NCBI GenBank assembly: GCA_049609225.1
Contig: JBMYYH010000142.1
Span: 1 to 5,391, forward strand
Source: GCA-2746235 sp049609225
GTDB taxonomy: Bacteria; Planctomycetota; UBA1135
Direction: 5' to 3'
DNA length: 5,391 bases
Shown here piece after piece: positions 1-4,231 of this stretch; the stretch's first letter is position 1, and every line of letters starts with the position of its first letter. Both the position numbers and the translations under genes were made by a program. The notes under the pieces are model-generated. The model did not search any database. It was not told the DNA's origin and was given only the letters and a program-made list of their open reading frames with translations.

Positions 1-4
1 TCTT

Positions 5-1720
5 TTAAGGCTCGAGGTGAAGATTCCTACGAATCCTTGCCCTTCTGGCCTTCCAGGCCCCCCAGAGCTCGAATAAGGGCTCCAGTTCAGCCTTTTGAAA
101 GGCCCCGAAGGTGGCCATTTGGGCTTGGCGTCGATTGCGGTGATAGGAAGATCTGCCAGCAAGCACAAAACCCCAATGGCGTGCCAGGCGCAGGAACTCG
201 GTGGTAGTCAGACCAGTAGGGACCTCGAAGGTGGTCATCACAGGGCAGGCGTCGGCCTCGGGGGCGAGGACTTGGGCGCCGACTTCGCGCAACTGGCTGC
301 GAACCCAAGTGCCTAGATCAGAATAACTTGCGTATCTTTCGGCCTCTCGATTTGGAGCGCAAGGACCGCTCAGGCTGGCGTCGAGGGCGGCGAGAACAGT
401 GGAGCCGAGAGTGTGGGGAGGCGCCACACACATGGTGTGGGCCGGTAGATCCATGGAGGGAGGCCAGGCGCTCTTTTCGAGTTGTGTTAGCCATGATGGC
501 GCCGACCCCAGCACCGCGATTCCCGGATGAGCCTGCAGCGCCTTGCCGGAGACCGTGCTGACGAAGGCCGTGCCAGGTGGAATCGGCAGAGCCCCCAAAG
601 TGCTGATGGCATCCAAGCAGAGGGCGACGTCTTCCCGGTAAGGCTCCAGCAGTTGCGCCAAGGCTTCCAGTGGATTGCGAATGCCCACACTGGATTCACA
701 GTGCACCGCCCAGATCCATGCCGGACGTTCCTCCTGCAGCCGCCTTTCCAGATCCTGCAGATCCCAAGTCTGTCCCCAGCCGTAATCGATCGCGTCGAAT
801 TCCAGGCCGGCACCTTCCGCATGCGCATGCAATCGTCTTCCGAACTCGCCATTGCTCAGGATCCAACCCCGACGCTTCTTCGCTTGCGGCAAATGCGCAA
901 TCGCCTGCGCCAAGACATCATTCGCATGGGTGCCACCGCCCGGGAAGATCGCGACATCATGCCCATGCATCAATTCCTGCAGATGTTCCTGTACCCGACG
1001 GTACTGCTGCAGGAACGCGCGACTGCGGTGATAGGTCGGCGCACTCACTGCATCTGCCGCAGCGCGCAAAGTGGCCGTTGCGATACGCGCAGGGCCAGGC
1101 AGCAGGGTCAATGGGTTTTCCGGATTCGGCCGCTCCGACGTCAAGGAACGCGCCATCCAACGATTCGCCCGACGCACCAAGGTCGGCGGCAGGGCATCCA
1201 ACCGCACCCGCATCGGCGTGAACGCGACGTCACCATCGGGCACGGCGGGGCCCAAGGCTTCGAAGCCAAGTTTGCGATAGAGCGGTAGTTGCTCATCCAC
1301 TCCTGAGATCCACAACTCGTGATAGCCATGCTCGCGGGCATAGCCAAATACGGCGGCCATCAATTGAAAGGCGATGCGACTGCGACGTCTGCTCGGGATC
1401 ACGCTGAGCAACCGGACTTCCAAGGGACGGTCGGCCAAGCTGTCGAACGACGTGTGCGCGGGGATCCGCGCGGCGACCGAAAACGGGGCCTCTCCATGGG
1501 CTGCAATCAAGCCAAGCAGTTGGCCTTCTTCCTCGGCCAGGAAATGGACGTTCTTGTGCTCGAACTTGTCCTGATGCGAGCTGCCTCCGGTGCGCTGATA
1601 CTGCCCCAGTTCATCCACGAAGGTGCGATGAAGAAGGCTGCGGATGGCTGGCAGATCCGCCTCGTGGCCGCGACGAACCCGCAAGGAATCGGGTTGGGGG
1701 GGCAGGGGTGTCCGATGCAT
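5..1720 (-). CDS. GNAT acyltransferase / class V aminotransferase fusion protein
   Basis: This is a 571-residue, probably cytosolic, two-domain enzyme. Residues about 12-176 look like a GNAT acyltransferase: a predicted beta-alpha start, then EVRLLSV (101-107) leading into the CoA-loop region, and LYRKLGF (147-153), the usual late GNAT signature. Residues about 203-571 match class V fold type I PLP aminotransferases of the alanine-glyoxylate / 2-aminoethylphosphonate transaminase type. Supporting motifs are LLPGPAR (206-212), HRS (231-233), GGGTHAND (261-268), HCESSVGIRNPL (340-351), Asp370 in LCLDAISTLG (pyridine nitrogen) and Lys393 in SGKALQAHPG (Schiff base). The 369-residue C-terminal part is a full-length aminotransferase by itself. 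The ATG at 1720 was chosen because the GNAT homology begins about 12 residues later; the frame stays open upstream but would run into the divergent gene. AAGAAG abuts the ATG, so the ribosome binding site is weak. The substrates are unknown. The fold calls are firm; a joint amine-forming and N-acylating role is inference. Confidence 0.88.
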   Translation of the reverse strand: MHRTPLPPQPDSLRVRRGHEADLPAIRSLLHRTFVDELGQYQRTGGSSHQDKFEHKNVHFLAEEEGQLLGLIAAHGEAPFSVAARIPAHTSFDSLADRPLEVRLLSVIPSRRRSRIAFQLMAAVFGYAREHGYHELWISGVDEQLPLYRKLGFEALGPAVPDGDVAFTPMRVRLDALPPTLVRRANRWMARSLTSERPNPENPLTLLPGPARIATATLRAAADAVSAPTYHRSRAFLQQYRRVQEHLQELMHGHDVAIFPGGGTHANDVLAQAIAHLPQAKKRRGWILSNGEFGRRLHAHAEGAGLEFDAIDYGWGQTWDLQDLERRLQEERPAWIWAVHCESSVGIRNPLEALAQLLEPYREDVALCLDAISTLGALPIPPGTAFVSTVSGKALQAHPGIAVLGSAPSWLTQLEKSAWPPSMDLPAHTMCVAPPHTLGSTVLAALDASLSGPCAPNREAERYASYSDLGTWVRSQLREVGAQVLAPEADACPVMTTFEVPTGLTTTEFLRLARHWGFVLAGRSSYHRNRRQAQMATFGAFQKAELEPLFELWGAWKARRARIRRNLHLEP

Positions 1721-1825
1721 CTTCTTGCATGCTATCGCTGGAGATTCCGCAGATTCATGTGGTAGGCTTTGAATCCCCCCGGATTTTTTAACCCCGAACG
1801 ATCCCCCTCGGATCGATTTCCCCCC
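1721..1825. promoter_or_regulatory. Divergent intergenic region with two similar palindromes
   Basis: This 105-bp gap must hold the promoters of the minus-strand fusion enzyme and the plus-strand exported protein. No convincing -35/-10 pair is visible for either. Two related palindromes are present: AATCC-CCCC-GGATT at 1772-1785, followed by a T run to 1789, and CGATCC-CCCTC-GGATCG at 1799-1815. They share the pattern ATCC-(4-5 nt)-GGAT, with centres about 28 bp apart. They could be a pair of operator sites or hairpins in the leader of the plus-strand gene. The first, with its T run, resembles a small terminator or attenuator, but no plus-strand gene lies upstream for it to terminate. Confidence 0.45.
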
Positions 1826-2821
1826 ATGTTCCATCATCTCTCCCTCATCCTGCTGTGCGCTGGCGTAGGCTCCCTGTCTGCTGAAGCTGGATTTGCACAG
1901 GGAAGTCAAACCCTTCCCTCGGGCTACGACACCTTGGAAGGCAACGGCTCTTCCAGCTATCCCTTCAACTCCACCGGCAACCAGTCCTGGCAGTGGCATT
2001 ACGACTCCGGTCAGTTCGAGATGGATCAGCCGATCCTGATCACCGAGGTCTATGTGCGTACGAAGAGTTCTTCGGCTCCTATCACCTTTGATTTCCCGAC
2101 GGTGGAGCTGACCATGGCTTCCAGCCCCACGGACTACACCGTCTTGGGCCAAGGTGGGCAGCTCGGGCATGACAACACCTACGCCAACAACCTGAACCCG
2201 GATGCCGCCGTGGTGCGTGCCAGTGCACCCTTTACCGGTACCGCGGTGCCCGCTTTGACTTGGATGGCCATCGGCCTCGACGAGCCTTATCTCTACGACC
2301 CAACGGTCGGCAATGATTTCGTCCTCGAGATTCGGAAATGCAGCACCAACAGCAGTTGGGGCGCAAGCATCGACGGGCGTAGCGATTCTGCCGGGCTAAA
2401 TGGCGGCAACCGCTATGGGCACACTTCGGATTGTGCTTCCTTAGTCTCCACCTTCAGCAACAACGAGTTCGTTCCTTTCATCAAGATCGATTGGATCCCG
2501 ACGGGACCTGCGATGCACATCTCGCCGATGGTCGCAGGTGAGTTGACCGATTTCACTTTCGAGTTCGTGGATCCAGGTGGCATGATTTTCATTCGCTGGT
2601 CGACGGCTGGCCCCGGACCCACTCCAACGGTGATCGGTGACCTGGCCCTTACCGAACCGATTCATGCGGTGCCCGTGGTCCACGCCGACCTCAATGGAGA
2701 ACTGAATTTCTCGACCTTCGTGCCTGCCAGCCTCTTGGGCGAGACCTTTTTCTGTCACTCGGTGGTGCAGCGGGATGGTGGCTTTGAACTGACCAACCCC
2801 ATGCAGCTAGAAGTGCAGTAG
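1826..2821 (+). CDS. Exported protein of unknown function, beta-rich
   Basis: This is a 331-residue protein with no family I can name firmly. The N-terminus MFHHLSLILLCAGVG is a short hydrophobic signal segment, with likely cleavage after AEA (19-21) or GFA (22-24), so the protein is probably exported. The mature part is rich in Gly, Ser, Thr and aromatic residues, with short alternating hydrophobic stretches, suggesting beta-sandwich folds. Two parts can be seen. Residues about 28-232 start with a YDTLEGNGSSSYPF-type segment and contain Cys172 and Cys203, which could form a disulfide. Residues about 237-331 form a small C-terminal beta domain ending in LTNPMQLEVQ. Similar two-part secreted proteins are, from memory, common in Planctomycetota. 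A TTG at 1769 would add 19 residues, but the ATG at 1826 puts the signal peptide at the terminus. No Shine-Dalgarno is seen; the ATG follows a run of C. No catalytic motif is visible. A strong hairpin terminator follows the stop. Confidence 0.82.
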   Translation: MFHHLSLILLCAGVGSLSAEAGFAQGSQTLPSGYDTLEGNGSSSYPFNSTGNQSWQWHYDSGQFEMDQPILITEVYVRTKSSSAPITFDFPTVELTMASSPTDYTVLGQGGQLGHDNTYANNLNPDAAVVRASAPFTGTAVPALTWMAIGLDEPYLYDPTVGNDFVLEIRKCSTNSSWGASIDGRSDSAGLNGGNRYGHTSDCASLVSTFSNNEFVPFIKIDWIPTGPAMHISPMVAGELTDFTFEFVDPGGMIFIRWSTAGPGPTPTVIGDLALTEPIHAVPVVHADLNGELNFSTFVPASLLGETFFCHSVVQRDGGFELTNPMQLEVQ

Positions 2822-2832
2822 GCCTGCGCCTA

Positions 2833-3369
2833 TCAGCTTGAAACCCTGCGTCGCCGTGTGAAGCGGTAGCGCAGGGTTTCCTTTTGCCCTTCGCCCAACA
2901 TTTCTGGCTCGCCGAAGCCGGGCAGCGCAGGGAAGAACACGTCGCAGCCGAAATCGTGGTCGATCTCGGTGATGTAGGCTTCGCGGCAATCCGGGTGTTC
3001 GAGCGCCAAGGCGTAAATCTGCGCACCACCGATGACGTGGGTGCTTCCATCCGCCTGGGCGGCAGCCGTCAGGGCCTGTTCAAGGGAGCCGTAGACCTCG
3101 GCGCCCTCTGCTGCGTAATCCATTTGGCGCGTGATGACGATGTTGCGGCGGCGTGGCAGCGGACGGAACCGATCCGGAATGGTTTCCCAAGTCTTGCGCC
3201 CCATGATGACGACATCGGCGCCTTCACCGGTGGTCAGCTTGGCGAAGTACTTGAGGTCTTCAGGGAGATGCCACGGCATGTCGCCGTCACGCGCGATGCC
3301 GCAGGCGCGGTCCATCGCGACCACCACGTCGAAGTTAAACCGCGACTTCGAATTTGATGAAGGGGGCAT
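2833..3369 (-). CDS. folA: Dihydrofolate reductase
   Basis: This gene encodes a 178-residue dihydrofolate reductase (EC 1.5.1.3), which reduces 7,8-dihydrofolate to tetrahydrofolate with NADPH in the cytosol. Family hallmarks are VVVAMDRACGIA (15-26, first strand and loop), MPWHLPEDL (31-39) with Asp38 at the position of the catalytic acid Asp27 of E. coli, MGRKTWETIP (56-65) and IGGAQIY (113-119) of the NADPH site, and TEIDHDFGCDVFFP (134-147). The ATG at 3369 overlaps the 3' end of thyA by 35 nt and adds about nine residues relative to E. coli FolA. The only nearby alternatives, GTG at 3327 and 3324, would remove part of the first strand, so the ATG is preferred. No Shine-Dalgarno is visible, and translation may be coupled to thyA. 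The C-terminus TRRRRVSS is unusually basic; those last codons also form the terminator hairpin of the convergent gene. Confidence 0.95.
   Translation of the reverse strand: MPPSSNSKSRFNFDVVVAMDRACGIARDGDMPWHLPEDLKYFAKLTTGEGADVVIMGRKTWETIPDRFRPLPRRRNIVITRQMDYAAEGAEVYGSLEQALTAAAQADGSTHVIGGAQIYALALEHPDCREAYITEIDHDFGCDVFFPALPGFGEPEMLGEGQKETLRYRFTRRRRVSS
2840..2885 (+). terminator. Hairpin terminator of the exported-protein gene
   Basis: An 11-bp perfect stem, GAAACCCTGCG (2840-2850) with CGCAGGGTTTC (2870-2880), encloses a 19-nt loop that can pair further (GCCG 2853-2856 with CGGT 2864-2867). TTTT follows at 2882-2885. The stem starts 19 nt after the stop of the plus-strand gene. On the minus strand no T run follows the stem, so it should act mainly on plus-strand transcripts. 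It lies wholly inside the folA coding region. Confidence 0.78.
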
Positions 3370-4114
3370 GGACGTAGTCGTGCAGGACGATGTCTTCGAA
3401 CTGGATTTCATCCAAAGGCTTATGCGCCACTTCGACGCGCGGCAAGGGACCCGGCTCACGCGTAAGTTGTTCCTGAATACCATCCAAGTGGTTCAGGTAA
3501 AGATGCGCATCGCCCAAGGTGTGAGTGAAGATGCCCGGCTCCAAGTCACACTCCTGCGCCACCATGATCATCAACAAGGCATAACTCGCGATGTTGAAGG
3601 GCACGCCCAGTGCGACATCCGCCGAACGCTGGTAAAGCTGGCAATCCAACCGCCCATTCGCGACGTAAAACTGAAACAGCAGATGGCAAGGCGGCAACTT
3701 CATCTCAGGAAGGTCGCCTACGTTCCATGCACTCACCAGGATCCGACGCGAATCCGGATTGTTCTTGATCTGATCGATCGCGTTCTGGATTTGATCGATG
3801 CCCATGCCGCCCCAGTTGCGCCACTGATGACCGTAAATGGGGCCGAGTTCTCCGTCTTCATCGGCCCAGGCATTCCAGATGGGGGTGTGCTCGGCCAAGT
3901 CATCATGAATGTTGGTCGAGCCGCGCAGAAACCATAAAAGCTCCCGCACGATGCCCGTGAACAGGACCTTCTTGGTGGTGAGGAGGGGGAAACCCTCGCG
4001 TAGGTCGTACTTGGTTTGGGTGCCGAAAATGGACCGCGTGCCAGTGCCGGTGCGGTCCTCACGGTCCTCGCCGTGCTCGAGGATGTCGCGGACGAGATCG
4101 AGGTATGCCTTCAT
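3335..4114 (-). CDS. thyA: Thymidylate synthase
   Basis: This 259-residue protein is a folate-dependent thymidylate synthase (EC 2.1.1.45), close in length and alignment to the 264-residue E. coli ThyA. It makes dTMP from dUMP with 5,10-methylene-tetrahydrofolate and releases dihydrofolate, the substrate of the next gene. Visible family residues are DRTGTGT (20-26) with phosphate-binding Arg21, RELLWFLRG (57-65) with Glu58, WNAWADE (80-86), GPIYGHQWR (91-99), DSRRILVSAWN (121-131), catalytic Cys143 in LPPCH, QRSADV (162-167), PFNIASYALL (172-181) and GDAHLYLNH (201-209). All key positions are intact. The ATG at 4114 matches the MKxYLxL start of the family. AGGA lies 4 nt upstream and AAGGG 9 nt upstream. 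It is the first gene of a thyA-folA operon and divergent to the protease gene. A hairpin covers its ribosome binding site. Confidence 0.98.
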   Translation of the reverse strand: MKAYLDLVRDILEHGEDREDRTGTGTRSIFGTQTKYDLREGFPLLTTKKVLFTGIVRELLWFLRGSTNIHDDLAEHTPIWNAWADEDGELGPIYGHQWRNWGGMGIDQIQNAIDQIKNNPDSRRILVSAWNVGDLPEMKLPPCHLLFQFYVANGRLDCQLYQRSADVALGVPFNIASYALLMIMVAQECDLEPGIFTHTLGDAHLYLNHLDGIQEQLTREPGPLPRVEVAHKPLDEIQFEDIVLHDYVHAPFIKFEVAV

Positions 4115-4115
4115 G

Positions 4116-4144
4116 GATTCCTGCCCTTCTGGGCTCAGGAAATC
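4116..4144 (-). promoter_or_regulatory. Possible hairpin covering the thyA ribosome binding site
   Basis: Read on the minus strand, GATTTCCT pairs with AGGAATC (7 bp, one bulged T), then a GA bulge, then GCCC with GGGC around an AGAA loop, for 11 bp in total. The 3' arm contains the AGGA Shine-Dalgarno and ends one nucleotide before the thyA ATG, so folding would hide the ribosome binding site. The full hairpin exists only if transcription begins upstream of 4144. If the TATGAT box at 4142-4147 is the promoter, only the inner GCCC-AGAA-GGGC part would be transcribed. Confidence 0.4.
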
Positions 4145-4147
4145 ATA
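4142..4147 (-). promoter_or_regulatory. Possible -10 box (TATGAT) for thyA-folA
   Basis: The minus strand reads TATGAT, one mismatch from the sigma-70 consensus TATAAT, 27 nt upstream of the thyA start. It would place transcription start near 4135 and give a leader of about 20 nt. No good TTGACA-like -35 box lies 16-18 bp upstream, so the promoter is tentative. Confidence 0.35.
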
Positions 4148-4161
4148 GGAAATGAGTAGGC

Positions 4162-4174
4162 TGGAAACGTTCCA
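4162..4174. promoter_or_regulatory. 13-bp palindrome, possible operator
   Basis: TGGAA-ACG-TTCCA is a perfect 5-bp inverted repeat with a 3-bp centre, near the middle of the divergent region. It sits 14 bp upstream of the TATGAT box, where a DNA-binding regulator could affect thyA-folA, the protease gene or both. No regulator is encoded in the window. As 5-bp arms are short, chance occurrence is possible. Confidence 0.3.
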
Positions 4175-4231
4175 TTACCCCCTGGAATCTCCCTCCCTAA
4201 CCCCTACACCTGCCCTTTCAGACCTACCCTC

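Larger units (their letters stand above)
4115..4231. promoter_or_regulatory. Divergent promoter region between thyA and the protease gene
   Basis: This 117-bp gap separates the thyA start codon (minus) from the protease start codon (plus). The thyA side holds a hairpin at the ribosome binding site, a TATGAT box and a 13-bp palindrome, listed separately. The protease side, from about 4178 to 4231, is strongly pyrimidine-rich on the plus strand and has no Shine-Dalgarno before the ATG; no clear promoter can be picked there. An extra TGGAA half-site occurs at 4183-4187, 21 bp from the left arm of the palindrome. Confidence 0.5.

Noticed and set aside
819..830. 12-bp perfect palindrome GCATGCGCATGC
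   Set aside because: It lies inside coding sequence (LHAHA region of the aminotransferase) and is explained by alternating His/Ala codons.
527..1288. A 253-codon open frame on the plus strand
   Set aside because: It is antisense to the aminotransferase and GNAT domains, whose motifs are intact on the minus strand; the product is Arg/Gln-rich and resembles nothing known.
1850..1858. Possible lipoprotein signal around Cys11 of the exported protein
   Set aside because: The sequence ILLC lacks the small residue (Gly, Ala or Ser) required just before the lipobox cysteine, and AxA-type signal peptidase I sites follow.
1721..2170. N-terminal extension of the fusion enzyme to an ATG at 2170
   Set aside because: The extra 150 codons run antisense through the signal peptide and first part of the exported protein and show no domain character; GNAT similarity starts just after the ATG at 1720.
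3761..3799. Imperfect 21-nt tandem repeat in thyA (16 of 18 compared bases identical)
   Set aside because: It encodes IDQIQNA-IDQIKNN, which aligns without length change to the same helix in E. coli ThyA, so it is not a recent duplication.
3131..3937. A 268-codon open frame on the plus strand
   Set aside because: It is antisense to thyA and folA, both of which are unmistakable.
4122..4132. TGCCCTTCTGG shared with positions 38-48
   Set aside because: An 11-base match within 5.4 kb is expected by chance a few times, and one copy is inside a coding region.
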